The notes beneath the pieces were generated by a model. That model was not told where the DNA came from. It saw only the letters and a program-made list of their open reading frames with translations, and searched no databases. Made by a program: the position numbers and the translations under genes. From Thiocapsa rosea (GTDB lineage Bacteria > Pseudomonadota > Gammaproteobacteria > Chromatiales > Chromatiaceae): DNA of 64,000 nucleotides. Of this stretch, positions 44,262 to 53,470 are shown piece by piece. Numbering within the stretch: the first letter of the stretch is position 1; every line of letters starts with the position of its first letter. The stretch spans positions 1,224,501-1,288,500 of the forward strand of contig NZ_RBXL01000001.1 of the NCBI RefSeq assembly GCF_003634315.1, given 5' to 3'.

Positions 44262-44303
44262 CACTCTCTACCCCCAAAAGTCCTTCGTTTGATCGCCGCA
44301 CCG

Positions 44304-45086
44304 CTACTGCGCCAGCCAGCCGCCGTCGAGGGGTAGGCCGACGCCGCGCATGTTGCAGGCGGCATCCGAGCACAAATAGACCGCCAGCGCACCGAGCTGC
44401 TCCGGGGAGGTGAAGGTCTGCGACGGCTGCTTGTCGCCGAGCAGCTTGACGCTGGCATCCTCGTTGGAGAGCCCATCGCGCATGGCCAGCGCATCGATCT
44501 GCTTCTGCACCAGCGGGGTCAGCACCCAGCCGGGACAGATGGCGTTGCAGGTCACGCCGGTGGTGGCCGTCTCCAGCGCGACGGCCCGGGTCAGGCCCAT
44601 GACGCCGTGCTTGGAGGCGACATAGGCGGACTTATCCACCGATGCGACCTGGCCGTGCACCGAGGCGATGTTGATGATGCGGCCCCAGTCGCGCTCGAGC
44701 ATCTGGCCCAGTACCGCACGGGTGATCAGGAAGGGGGCGGTCAGGTTGATGGCGATCACCGCATCCCAGCGATCGACGGGGAAGTCCTGCACCGGCGACA
44801 CATGCTGGATGCCGGCGTTGTTGACGGCGATGTCGATCTTGCCCAGCTCGCGGTTGGCCGTCTGGATCATGCGCTCGATGTCCGCGGGCTTGGTCATGTC
44901 GGCACCGCAGTAGGCGACCTTGATGCCGTACTCGCTGGACAGCTGTCGGCGCAGCCTGTCGATCTCGGACGTATCGCCGAATCCGTTCAGCAGGATGTCC
45001 GCCCCATCGGCGGCCAGCGCCCGCGCAATCCCTAAGCCGATGCCGCTGGTCGAGCCGGTGACGACGGCGGTTTTACCGTTCAACAT
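44304..45086 (-). CDS. bdhA: D-3-hydroxybutyrate dehydrogenase
   Basis: The 260-residue short-chain dehydrogenase has the NAD-binding TGSTSGIG (residues 10-17), NNAGIQHVSPVQDFPVDRWD, catalytic Ser in INIASVHGQVAS, and YVASKHG. The NNAGIQHV and ICPGWVLTPLVQKQIDA stretches are diagnostic of 3-hydroxybutyrate dehydrogenase, which oxidises (R)-3-hydroxybutyrate to acetoacetate in polyhydroxybutyrate breakdown. The ATG at 45086 has GAGG upstream. The flanking GntP permeases and patatin gene fit a hydroxybutyrate pathway. Confidence 0.94.
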   Translation of the reverse strand: MLNGKTAVVTGSTSGIGLGIARALAADGADILLNGFGDTSEIDRLRRQLSSEYGIKVAYCGADMTKPADIERMIQTANRELGKIDIAVNNAGIQHVSPVQDFPVDRWDAVIAINLTAPFLITRAVLGQMLERDWGRIINIASVHGQVASVDKSAYVASKHGVMGLTRAVALETATTGVTCNAICPGWVLTPLVQKQIDALAMRDGLSNEDASVKLLGDKQPSQTFTSPEQLGALAVYLCSDAACNMRGVGLPLDGGWLAQ

Positions 45087-45123
45087 GGTTGCGTCCTCTT
45101 CAGTTGGGATTGGAGACAGGGAT

Positions 45124-46542
45124 TCAGTCGGCCGCCGGTGCAACCTCGATGACCGGCCCGGGATTTTTCGCGTCGATCTTGGCGTAGAGGTCGCTCAGCG
45201 CGGCCTTGAGTGCGCCCTCGATCACCGGGTGGTAGAAGGGCATGCGCAGCACCTCGCCGACGGTCATGCCCTGCTCGATACTCCAGGCCAACAGGTGCCC
45301 CAGGTGTTCGCCGCGCGGCGCGATCATCTCGGCTCCGAGCAGCCGGCCGCTCGCCTTGTCGGCGTAGACGCGCAGCACCCCGCGCCCCGCGCCCATGGCC
45401 CGGGCACGGCCGACGGTGGCGAAGCTCACCTCGCTGACCGCTGCGCGCTCGGTGTCGATTTGGTCGAAGCGCGCGCCGACCGCGATGATGTTCGGATCGC
45501 AGAAGTTGACGTAGAACGGCGTCTTGCGCTTGAAGCGCGCCGGCGGCTGGTCGACATGGGCGGCGTTGTAGCCGGCGATCTTGCCCTCGTCGGCGGCCTC
45601 GTGCAGCACCTGGCGCTCGCCGGTGACGTCGCCGGAGAGGAACACCGGCAAGTGACCGACCTGCATGGTCGCGGGGTCAAAGGGCGGTACGCCGCGGGCA
45701 TCCAGCGGCAGCCCCAGCACCTCCAGCCCCAGTCCCTCGACCATCGGCGCCCGGCCGATGCTGGAGAGCACCTTGTCCACCATCACCTCGTGCTCGCCGG
45801 CCGTGACTCGGATCCTGTCGCCGGCCTCGGCCAGGGCCGCCGGTGCGCCGAGATGGATCGGAAACTCCGCGCGCATGAGCTCGATGGCGACGCGGTTGAC
45901 CTCCGGGTCGGCGATGCCGGCGATCCGCTCGATCTGATCGAAGCCGGTGACGGCGACGCCCATGCGCGCGAGGCTCTGGCCCAGCTCGAGACCGATGGTG
46001 CCCATGCCGATGATGGCCATGCTCGCCGGCAGGTCCGGCAGCTCGAAGACCTCGTCGGTGGTGATGACGCGATCGCCGAACTGCCGCCAGGGCGCCGGCA
46101 CGATGGGCGTCGAGCCGGTGGCGATGACCACCGCCCGGGCGCGAAAGCGCTGGCCGGCGGCCTCCACCAACGTGGGCTCGATGAATCGCGCGTAGTCCTG
46201 GATGAAGACGTCGTCCGGGAGCTTGTCGGTGCTGCGGCTCACCACGCCCTGGACGAAGCCGTCGCGCAGCTCCTGCACGTGCTTCATCGCCTCGGTGAGG
46301 TCGAGGCTGAGCCCGTCGTGGCCGTCGATGCCGAACTGGCCGAAGTGGGTACGGCGGTAATACTCCTCGGCGATGTGGATCATCACCTTCGACGGCATGC
46401 AGCCGATGCGCGCGCAGGTGGTGCCGGGCGCACCGCCGTTGATCAACACGAAGGAGCGACCGGCGGCACGGGCCTGGGCCATGGCGTTGAGGCCGGCGCT
46501 GCCGGAGCCGATGATGACGATGTCGATCTGACGTTCTTGCAT
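45124..46542 (-). CDS. Dihydrolipoamide dehydrogenase-like flavoprotein
   Basis: The 472-residue pyridine-nucleotide disulfide oxidoreductase contains FAD motif IIGSGSAGLNAMAQARAAG, the redox pair GTTCARIGCMPSK (CxxxxC), NAD motif AIIGMGTIGLELGQSLARMG, FAD motif VFLSGDVTGERQVL and the C-terminal catalytic His-Glu context YHPVIEGALKAAL. It lacks a lipoyl domain and no 2-oxo-acid dehydrogenase genes are adjacent; similar stand-alone proteins are annotated as Lpd or mercuric-reductase-like. It starts at the ATG 46542 and is followed 37 nt later by bdhA, so the two are likely one operon. Physiological electron acceptor unknown. Confidence 0.9.
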   Translation of the reverse strand: MQERQIDIVIIGSGSAGLNAMAQARAAGRSFVLINGGAPGTTCARIGCMPSKVMIHIAEEYYRRTHFGQFGIDGHDGLSLDLTEAMKHVQELRDGFVQGVVSRSTDKLPDDVFIQDYARFIEPTLVEAAGQRFRARAVVIATGSTPIVPAPWRQFGDRVITTDEVFELPDLPASMAIIGMGTIGLELGQSLARMGVAVTGFDQIERIAGIADPEVNRVAIELMRAEFPIHLGAPAALAEAGDRIRVTAGEHEVMVDKVLSSIGRAPMVEGLGLEVLGLPLDARGVPPFDPATMQVGHLPVFLSGDVTGERQVLHEAADEGKIAGYNAAHVDQPPARFKRKTPFYVNFCDPNIIAVGARFDQIDTERAAVSEVSFATVGRARAMGAGRGVLRVYADKASGRLLGAEMIAPRGEHLGHLLAWSIEQGMTVGEVLRMPFYHPVIEGALKAALSDLYAKIDAKNPGPVIEVAPAAD

Positions 46543-46709
46543 GCCGAGGTTCTCCGCTGGATCGATTGGGATGGGTGGGCGCTGCGGTCCGGCCGAGTGC
46601 GGACCATCGACGCTCGTGTCTTGGCTCGTGCCTTGGGTACTGCGCCGGCGAGTCGGGCGGGTCCTGCGCGCGGGCCGCCGCGGAGACCACGATCTCCCGG
46701 CGTGCGCGG

Positions 46710-46885
46710 CTAGAAGACACCGAACAGCAAGCCGAGCACGATGATGACGGCCGGCGCGAGCAGGATGCCGCCCGGCAACACCACGGCGATGTCGCGGGAA
46801 CTCCCCCTTGTGGCCGACCCCGGCGATGGCGAGCAGCGTCACCACGGCGTCGTTTTACGGCACGCTGGAGAGCCCCCGCGTGCTG
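46710..46885 (-). pseudogene. Decayed C-terminal tail of a third GntP permease
   Basis: The minus strand encodes TRGLSSVP, a TAA stop in place of His, then NDAVVTLLAIAGVGHKG, then after a one-base frame change SRDIAVVLPGGILLAPAVII and VLGLLFGVF ending with TAG. This matches the final 58 residues of the two intact permeases (LSSLPHNGAVVTLLAIAGVG... IAVV... GQVFGSF). The gene body is absent. It shows that this block once contained a further permease copy upstream of the lpd-like gene. Confidence 0.88.
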
Positions 46886-47051
46886 CGATGAAAGAGTCGA
46901 TGGGTCAATAGCGAAGCTGCAACCGCACGCCGGCAACCACCAGCGTATCCAGCGCCTCCGTGCTTGGCCTGATGACCTGAACATCCGCCGTCGGTAAGCG
47001 GGGTTCGTTGCGCGAAGGGACGCCTTGCGAGCGATCAGAAGCAAGCCGCGC

Positions 47052-47429
47052 CTAGGCGAGGGCTTTCCCCTTGAGCGTGTCGAACTCGCCCTGGTTGATG
47101 GTGCCGGCGTCGAGCAGCGCCTTGGCGGCGGCGATCTGTTCGGCGGGAGATGTTCTCGCCACGTCCCGGATGTAGGCATCGGTCTCCGACCTGGCTCGCT
47201 CGAGCGCGGAGCGTTGCCGCGTCCCCATGCCCTTGCCGCGGACCAGGACATAGAGGAACGCCGTCACGAACGGCAGGAACACGAGGCCGATGAGCCATAG
47301 GGCCTTGTGACCCCCGCCCAGCCAAGGGTCGCGGAATAGGTCGACAACGATATGGAAGAGGATGATCAGATAAGCGAAGAATAAAAAGGTCGACGCGACC
47401 AGGTAAAGGGTTTCCCAAACGTTGCTCAT
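47052..47429 (-). CDS. Small membrane protein with PLDc_N-like helices and SHOCT domain
   Basis: The 125-residue protein has two membrane helices (LVASTFLFFAYLIILFHIVV and LWLIGLVFLPFVTAFLYVLV) of the PLDc_N type, a charged linker and a C-terminal SHOCT motif (AAKALLDAGTINQGEFDTLK), a short oligomerisation module. Proteins like this are common and of unknown function. The ATG at 47429 is chosen because it precedes the first helix directly. Confidence 0.8.
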   Translation of the reverse strand: MSNVWETLYLVASTFLFFAYLIILFHIVVDLFRDPWLGGGHKALWLIGLVFLPFVTAFLYVLVRGKGMGTRQRSALERARSETDAYIRDVARTSPAEQIAAAKALLDAGTINQGEFDTLKGKALA

Positions 47430-47751
47430 TAGGATTGAACTCGAGGTGATAGGCTGGAGAGAATCCGGCCGCAATAGGCCGGAGTCATTAGGACGCCGGA
47501 CCCAACCACGACCTCGTGTTTCCGTAGAAACGCCGCCGATTGGCGGCGGTAGTGTTCAGGCGCGCGACAATCGCTCACTGCCGACCATAGCGATGTGGCG
47601 CCCTGTTTGGGAAGGGGCGGCAACTTGATTGTTCCTCAAAGCGCATTTTTCGCGCGCCAAAGCTTAGAACAGAGGCGCCTGCCGTCGCTCGCCGCAACGG
47701 GTCCCTGATATAGTGACGATCTGTCGCTGGCCGCTTGACGAAGGAGCCACC
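47430..47751. other. Gene-free region before SLC13-RCK gene 1
   Basis: About 320 bp without a gene. A hairpin CGCCGCCGATTGGCGGCG is present near 47530, probably the only structured element. The region should contain divergent promoters for the SHOCT and transporter genes. Confidence 0.5.
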
Positions 47752-49581
47752 TTGTCTATTGAATTGATCCTGGTGCTCGTACTCCTGGCCGGGGCCATCC
47801 TGATGTTCATGCTGGGCCGTCCGCGCGCCGATGCGGTCGGCCTATCGATGATGGTGGCCCTGCCGTTTACCGGTGTGATCAGCGCTCGCGAGGCGGTATC
47901 CGGGTTCAGCAATCCGAACATCATCCTGATCGCGGCCATGTTCGTGATCGGCGAGGGCCTGGCGCGCACCGGCGTCGCCCAACGCCTCGGCGACTGGCTG
48001 GTGACCCGCGGCGGCAATCAGCCCGCGCGCCTGGTCGCGCTGTTGATGCTGATTGTCGGCGCGTTGGGCTCGGTGATGTATTCCACCGGCGTGGTTGCCA
48101 TCTTCATCCCCGTGGCATTGCGGATTGCCCGCAATGCCGGCATGACCCCGGCACAGGTGCTGATGCCGGTCTCCTATGCGGCGCTGATCAGCGGCATGCT
48201 GACCCTGGTCGCCGCGGCCCCGAACCTGATCGTCAACTACGAGCTGACCCGCACCGGTGCGGAAGGGCTGGATTTCCTGTCGCTGACCCCGATCGGCGTT
48301 CCGGTGCTGATCCTCGGCGTCCTCTATATGATGATCGCCAGCCGCTGGTTGGGATCCGACGCCGCACCCGCCGAGAGCGCCGGCGCCAAGCCGCGACTCG
48401 GTGACTGGGTGACGCGCTACCGACTCGCCGAGCGCGAGCGGCGTGCCCGGGTGGTACCCGGATCGCCGGCGGTCGGCCAGTCGCTCGCCGCGCTCGGCTT
48501 GACGCCGGATCGGGGCTGGCGGGTGATCGCGCTGGAGCGCAGCCCGGCGCGCGGCGGCTGCCTCATCGCTCCCGGCGACGAGACCGAGCTTGAAGCGGGC
48601 GATGGCATCCTGCTCGACAGCGTCAACCCGGTCGGCCAGGCCGCTGCCCGTTGCGCCGAGCTCGGGCTCGAGCCGCTGCCGCTGTCCGGGCTCTACTTCA
48701 CCGACCGTGCCCAGGCGATCGGCATGGCCGAGGTCATGCTGCCGGCCGATTCGCGGCTGCTCGGCAAGACCCTGACGGATGCCGGTGTGCAGCTACAGCG
48801 TGGATTGGTTGCGGTCGGTCTGCGTCGCGGCCAGGCCGTGCTCGATGCCGAAGCGCGCGCGAACGCGACGCTTAAGGCCGGCGACACCCTCCTGCTGGTC
48901 GGCGCCTGGGCGGCCATCGAGACGCTGCGCGGCCAAGACCATGACCTGATCACGACGAACCTGCCGAAGGAGCTCGACGAGATCCTGCCGGCGGCCGGGC
49001 AAGCGCCCTATGCCGTGCTGGCGTTGGCGGTCACGGTCGGCCTGATGGTGTCGGAGCTGCTGCCGGCAATGCATGCGGCCCTGGTCGGCTGCCTGCTGAT
49101 GGGGGTGTTCCGTTGCATCGATCTGGACAGCGCCTACCGCGCGATCAGCCTGCGCACCCTGGTGCTGATTGCCGGCATGCTGCCGTTCGGGATGGCGCTG
49201 GAGCGCACCGGCGGGATCGATCTCGCCGCCGATACGCTGGTCGGGCTGCTCGGCAGCGCGAGCCCCTATCTGATTCTGGCCACGCTATTTCTAATGACCC
49301 TGACCCTCGGGCTGTTCGTCGTCCCGGCCGCCACGGCGGTGCTGATGGCACCGCTGGCGATAGCGCTCGCGGCCGAGCTCGGCGCCTCGCCCTATCCGTT
49401 CGCGATCATCGTCGCGCTGGCTGCCTCCAGCGCCTTCATGACCCCGGTGGTGCCGGCGAATGCGATGGTCGGAACCCTCGGCGGCTATCGCTTCGGCGAC
49501 TATGCCAAGATCGGGCTGCCCTTGGTCGTCCTGGTGCTGACCTTGTCGCTGACCCTGGTGCCCTGGCTCTATCCGTTCTGA
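47752..49581 (+). CDS. SLC13/DASS-type transporter with two RCK_C (TrkA_C) domains, copy 1
   Basis: The 609-residue protein has an N-terminal membrane half (AILMFMLGRPRADAVGLSMM, GFSNPNIILIAAMFVIGEGL), two TrkA_C regulatory domains (about residues 220-300 and 310-400), and a C-terminal membrane half (GVFRCIDLDSAYRAISLRTL, FMTPVVPANAMV). The SNPN and T-P-x-N type motifs fit Na+-dependent dicarboxylate/sulfate carriers; the RCK_C domains bind small ligands. A TTG at 47752 with GGAG upstream is the start, matching the ATG of the paralogue at 58459. Substrate unknown (sulfate or dicarboxylate are candidates). Confidence 0.9.
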   Translation: MSIELILVLVLLAGAILMFMLGRPRADAVGLSMMVALPFTGVISAREAVSGFSNPNIILIAAMFVIGEGLARTGVAQRLGDWLVTRGGNQPARLVALLMLIVGALGSVMYSTGVVAIFIPVALRIARNAGMTPAQVLMPVSYAALISGMLTLVAAAPNLIVNYELTRTGAEGLDFLSLTPIGVPVLILGVLYMMIASRWLGSDAAPAESAGAKPRLGDWVTRYRLAERERRARVVPGSPAVGQSLAALGLTPDRGWRVIALERSPARGGCLIAPGDETELEAGDGILLDSVNPVGQAAARCAELGLEPLPLSGLYFTDRAQAIGMAEVMLPADSRLLGKTLTDAGVQLQRGLVAVGLRRGQAVLDAEARANATLKAGDTLLLVGAWAAIETLRGQDHDLITTNLPKELDEILPAAGQAPYAVLALAVTVGLMVSELLPAMHAALVGCLLMGVFRCIDLDSAYRAISLRTLVLIAGMLPFGMALERTGGIDLAADTLVGLLGSASPYLILATLFLMTLTLGLFVVPAATAVLMAPLAIALAAELGASPYPFAIIVALAASSAFMTPVVPANAMVGTLGGYRFGDYAKIGLPLVVLVLTLSLTLVPWLYPF

Positions 49582-49641
49582 TTTGCCGCTTTGATCAGCG
49601 CCCGTGCCAGTCCATCTCATCCTAGCCAGCTCCTCCTCGCC

Positions 49642-50448
49642 ATGCCATCCTCGATGATTTGCCGGATCGCCCACTTCGAATTCGATATCGCCAGCACGGC
49701 CGGCTGGTACTCGTCGATTGCCGGCCTGCTGACGGGTTTCGCGTTGCTCGCGATCCTGCTCCCGCTCGATCACGAGGCCAAGCGCGAGGATGTCGAGTGC
49801 ACCAACGCGGTGGTGGTCTTCGTCTGCGCCTTTTTCTCGCTGTTGGTCCTGTCGATCAATTATGCGGTGCTGGCGGGGCGCACCGCCGGCGGCACGGTTG
49901 CCGCGGTCGCCGCGCATGAGCAGATGCTGTTCGGCCCGGCCTTCGGACTCTCGGCGTTGTTGCTGCTGTTCGGACTGAACGCCGTGCTGCGGACCTATGG
50001 CGCCAATCGCGAGATCTTCTTGCCCGCCCAACATGTCATCCTCCTGATGACGTCACTGCTCGGACCGATCCTGGTCCTCTCGCTGCAGTTCTCGAATGCG
50101 CTGGACCTCGAGTTCTTCCGCGTCCAGAACGACCCGGACGCGGCGCGCTGCAGCGTCGCCGGGTTACCGGATACGATCTGGATCAACCTTGCCATTACCG
50201 GCGTAGCCGTGGCCGCCGTGCTCGCGCTGGCAGCACTCGGCCATCGGCTTCGCATCCCGCGACATGCGCCGATCCTGATCGCCAAGATCGTGCTGGGTTT
50301 CACCGTAGCCACGACCGCCTGGACCGCCGTTGTCGCGCCGATGCTGCCCGTCGAACCGGTCACCGGGCTCTTGTTCGAGCAGATCACGCTGACCCTGACC
50401 GCCATCGCAACCGTCGCCGCGGCCGCCGCTGCCCACGCGGGACAGTGA
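49642..50448 (+). CDS. Seven-helix-like membrane protein of unknown function
   Basis: The 268-residue protein contains about seven hydrophobic segments with few charged residues, including WYSSIAGLLTGFALLAILLP, VVFVCAFFSLLVLSINYAVL and HVILLMTSLLGPILVLSLQF. There is no recognised motif. It begins 60 nt after the SLC13-RCK gene on the same strand and ends 148 nt before the baeRF11 gene, so it may belong to a small operon with them. Confidence 0.7.
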   Translation: MPSSMICRIAHFEFDIASTAGWYSSIAGLLTGFALLAILLPLDHEAKREDVECTNAVVVFVCAFFSLLVLSINYAVLAGRTAGGTVAAVAAHEQMLFGPAFGLSALLLLFGLNAVLRTYGANREIFLPAQHVILLMTSLLGPILVLSLQFSNALDLEFFRVQNDPDAARCSVAGLPDTIWINLAITGVAVAAVLALAALGHRLRIPRHAPILIAKIVLGFTVATTAWTAVVAPMLPVEPVTGLLFEQITLTLTAIATVAAAAAAHAGQ

Positions 50449-50596
50449 GCAGCTGTCCAGCCTGCGCATGCCGGGCCGGATCGATCTCGGCCGATGGCCG
50501 CCTTGCTCGGCTCCTGTTCGGGCTCGCCCGCCTGACAGGCTGCCATGGCGCTGTTTTCAATAAACAACACCGACACAACGACTGACGGAGAACCCA

Positions 50597-51721
50597 ATGC
50601 TCTATCTCGACATTCCGACCGCGGATGACTATGCCGACCTGGCCGCCTTTCGCGGCGACATGGCGGTGTCCATCTCGCTGCCGACCACGCCGGTCAGCGA
50701 CGACATCGATGCCGCCCGTATTCAGCTCAAGAATCTGATCAAGGAAGCGGTGGATCAGCTCGAGGCGGCCGGCGCCAACAAGCGCCGCGTTCGCGCGTTG
50801 ATCGAGGAACTGGACGACCTGGTCGAGGACGACGTCTTCTGGGCCTATCAGGCGCACGGTCTGGTGATCTACGCCACCCCGGACAACCTGCGCACCTTCC
50901 GCGTGCCGAACGCGCTCGAGCCGCTGGTCAAGGTCTCGGACCGTTTCCACCTCAAGGCACTGCTGCGCTCGACCACCTTTTGCGACGCCGGCTATGTGCT
51001 GGCCTTAGCCGACGGCGGCGTGCGCCTGATCGAGGTCAACAAGGACCTGCCGGCGGCGGAGCTGAAGGTCCCGGATCTACCCGCCGATGCCGCCTCGGCG
51101 GTGGGTCAACGCAGCATCTCGGTTCGCTCCTACAGCGGTCGCATCGGCGGCAGCGAGGGCAAAAAGGTGCGGCTGCGCCAATATGCGCGCCAGGTCGATA
51201 CCGCCTTGCGCGCCATCCTCGCCGGCCGCCAAGAGCCGCTGATCCTGGCCTCGGTCGATGCCCTGGATGCGATCTATCGCTCGGTCAACAGCTACCCTCA
51301 CCTGCTGGAGCAGAGCTTGGGCGGCAATCCCGAGCGCAAGAGCGCCGGCGAACTTGCGATGGCCGCGCGCGCGCTGCTCGACGAGGTCTACCGCGGTCGG
51401 ATCGCCGATTGGCACGAGCGCTACCGCGCGCGGCTCAACGAGGACCGCGCCACCACGGATCTGGTGCGCGCAGCGCGCGCCGCGACGGCGGGCGCCGTCG
51501 CCAGCCTGCTCGTCGACATGGATCAGGCGGTCAACGGCACGGTCGACGACGCCGACGGCAGCGTCACCTTCGCCGACGAGGCCAGCGCCGAGACCTACGG
51601 TGTGGCCGACGAGGTCGCCCGTCGCGTGCTGATGACCGGCGGCGAGGTGCTCAGCGTGCGCACCGAGGATATGCCCGAGCCCGGCAAGGCGGTGGCGGCG
51701 GTCCTGCGTTATCCAATCTAA
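50597..51721 (+). CDS. Bacterial archaeo-eukaryotic release-factor-like protein (baeRF11 type)
   Basis: The 374-residue protein has the layout of the baeRF families: an N-terminal domain (LYLDIPTADDYADLAAFRGD ... VSISLPTTPVS), a middle eRF1-like region (ALADGGVRLIEVNKDLPAAE) and a C-terminal L7Ae-like part (VASLLVDMDQAVNGTVDDAD, EVARRVLMTGGEVLSVRTED). baeRF proteins are thought to act at ribosomes, perhaps in rescue or under stress, but few have been tested. GGAGAACCCAATG gives a strong start. The stop codon TAA is the first part of a TTAAACCGCG repeat pair. Confidence 0.82.
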   Translation: MLYLDIPTADDYADLAAFRGDMAVSISLPTTPVSDDIDAARIQLKNLIKEAVDQLEAAGANKRRVRALIEELDDLVEDDVFWAYQAHGLVIYATPDNLRTFRVPNALEPLVKVSDRFHLKALLRSTTFCDAGYVLALADGGVRLIEVNKDLPAAELKVPDLPADAASAVGQRSISVRSYSGRIGGSEGKKVRLRQYARQVDTALRAILAGRQEPLILASVDALDAIYRSVNSYPHLLEQSLGGNPERKSAGELAMAARALLDEVYRGRIADWHERYRARLNEDRATTDLVRAARAATAGAVASLLVDMDQAVNGTVDDADGSVTFADEASAETYGVADEVARRVLMTGGEVLSVRTEDMPEPGKAVAAVLRYPI

Positions 51722-51911
51722 ACCGCGCCAAGCGCGGTATGCGATGTTTTTGGATGGGATCGGCCCCGGCAGACTTGACGACCGTTGGAGCCGGCGCGGT
51801 TTAAGGTATTAAAAAATATTAAACTTTAAACCGCGTCTCACCGAAATCGAGGACATCTCCGAAGCCAAAGGCAACATGAAAACGACGCATGTCGCTCTGG
51901 ACGCGGTTTAA
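51719..51911. repeat. TTAAACCGCG inverted-pair repeat, copy 2
   Basis: Left unit 51719-51804 begins at the baeRF11 stop codon (TAAACCGCGCCAAGCGCGGT) and ends GGCGCGGTTTAA. An AT-rich linker (GGTATTAAAAAATATTAAAC) follows, then the right unit 51825-51911 ending CTCTGGACGCGGTTTAA. The next gene on the minus strand ends 59 bp further on. Confidence 0.92.
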
Positions 51912-51970
51912 TCTGATCCAGCGCGCGGGCGCGGCGCGGGGCTACCCTGGGTCGCTCAACCCTGCGTCGC

Positions 51971-52525
51971 TCAACCCTGCACCGTGACCCTCGCCGCGGC
52001 CAGGCGGCGAAACAGCCTGGCATCGCGGCGGATGGGCCACCAGTCATACAGGAAGATCTCCAGCGGCTTCCAGTTCGCCACCCAGCCGAGGATGATCAGG
52101 CTCTCGGCCAGCAACGTGACGCTCGGACGATTGCCGAACAGATAGATCACGGCTTCGGCGCCGCCCAGGGAGAGCAACAGGATCAACAGCCCGACCAATA
52201 GGTAGATGCGTCCCGTCCGAAACAGCTCGCGTATCTCCCGTGTAGCAGCGTCGGCTCGGCGTTGAAAGTAACCCTGGATCGCGCTGACCACCTCCTCCGG
52301 CGCCTCTTGCTCCGGGCCCGCGTAACGCACATGGAGATGCAGCTCGATCGGGATGGAGCGGTTCAGTTCCCGCGCCCAGTCCACGATGAAGGCGGTGGCG
52401 GCGGGATCGAGGTCGCGCTCGCGAAAGGGCGAGGGATCGAAGGTCTCGAACAGCTGGTCGATCCGCGCAATGCGGATGTCGATCTCAGCTTGAACGGTGC
52501 TTTTGCCATGGTCGTTACGCGACAT
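51971..52525 (-). CDS. Membrane protein of unknown function after REC-AraC gene
   Basis: The 184-residue protein has a soluble N-terminal part (PSPFRERDLDPAATAFIVDW, then ELHLHVRYAGPEQEAPEEVV) and two membrane helices (IYLLVGLLILLLSLGGAEAV and SVTLLAESLIILGWVANW) followed by a short WWPIRRDARLFRRL tail. No family recognised. Its start overlaps the stop of the response-regulator gene as TGATG, so the two are translationally coupled. Confidence 0.75.
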   Translation of the reverse strand: MSRNDHGKSTVQAEIDIRIARIDQLFETFDPSPFRERDLDPAATAFIVDWARELNRSIPIELHLHVRYAGPEQEAPEEVVSAIQGYFQRRADAATREIRELFRTGRIYLLVGLLILLLSLGGAEAVIYLFGNRPSVTLLAESLIILGWVANWKPLEIFLYDWWPIRRDARLFRRLAAARVTVQG

Positions 52526-53343
52526 CACAGGTCAAGTCCGTCGGGACGACCATCAACGCAACCGGACTGCAGTCGGCCTTGCCGGTACTTCTTTGGCGTC
52601 ACGCCGAAATGGCGGCCGAAGGCGCGGGTAAAGTCGCCTGCGTTGCGGTAACCGACCCGGTCCGCGATCAACTGGATCTGGAGATCCGTCTCCAGCAATA
52701 GGCTACGCCCCCGCTCCAGTCGCATCTCTTGCAGGTATTCGTAGGCGCTCATCCCGACCTGCTCACGAAAGATGCGCGTCAGCCGCTGCTGATTGGTCCC
52801 GACCTGATGCGCCAACGCAACCGCGCTCGGCGGGTCGACGAGACGCTTGATCAGCACCGCCACCGCGTCCATGAAGAGGCGTTGGTCGAGCCGGTTCGCC
52901 GAGGCTGAAAGGGGGATGTCTTCGAGCTCATCAAGGGCCTGGCGGCTCAGGGCATGCACCTGTTGGTGGTCGCCGATCTGCAGGTAGACCCGCGCGAGAA
53001 CCTCCTGCTCGGAAAACGGCTTGGTAATGTAATCCGTGGCGCCTGCGGCAAACCCCCGCAACTTGTCCTCGGTTTCAATCGACGAGGAGAGAAAGATCAC
53101 CGGAATCGAGCTTGTCTTGGGCGATGCCTTGAGGCGTCGGCAAACGGTAAAGCCATCCAGTCCCTGCATCCGTACGTCGAGCAGAATTAGATCAGGCTGA
53201 CCTTCGGCCGCAATCCTCAGTCCGTCTTCGCCGGTCTGTGCAACCAAGAGGTCAATATCGCGTCCCTGCAAGTAGGCGATCAGCAGACCGATCGATGCCG
53301 GCTGATCATCGATGATCAAGATACGCGCCATGTTGTCGGTCAT
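52525..53343 (-). CDS. Response regulator with AraC-type DNA-binding domain
   Basis: The 272-residue regulator has a receiver domain (ILIIDDQPASIGLLIAYLQG; phospho-acceptor Asp in LILLDVRMQGLDG; Lys in DYITKPFSEQEVL) followed by an AraC/XylS double helix-turn-helix (VGTNQQRLTRIFREQVGMSA and IADRVGYRNAGDFTRAFGRH). It lies directly downstream of the hybrid kinase gene at 53471 on the same strand, separated by about 130 nt, and is its likely partner. An AraC-like relic of related sequence lies upstream of the kinase. Confidence 0.92.
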   Translation of the reverse strand: MTDNMARILIIDDQPASIGLLIAYLQGRDIDLLVAQTGEDGLRIAAEGQPDLILLDVRMQGLDGFTVCRRLKASPKTSSIPVIFLSSSIETEDKLRGFAAGATDYITKPFSEQEVLARVYLQIGDHQQVHALSRQALDELEDIPLSASANRLDQRLFMDAVAVLIKRLVDPPSAVALAHQVGTNQQRLTRIFREQVGMSAYEYLQEMRLERGRSLLLETDLQIQLIADRVGYRNAGDFTRAFGRHFGVTPKKYRQGRLQSGCVDGRPDGLDL

Positions 53344-53470
53344 GCTGGTGGACTCTTTCACCGTCGAAACGACCACCGATTTTAACCGAGGAAATCCCCT
53401 GGTCGCAGCCGAACGCGGCTCGCAGCACAGTCTTATGCTGACTCGGCAAAGTCCATCGGGCTGCGCTCGA

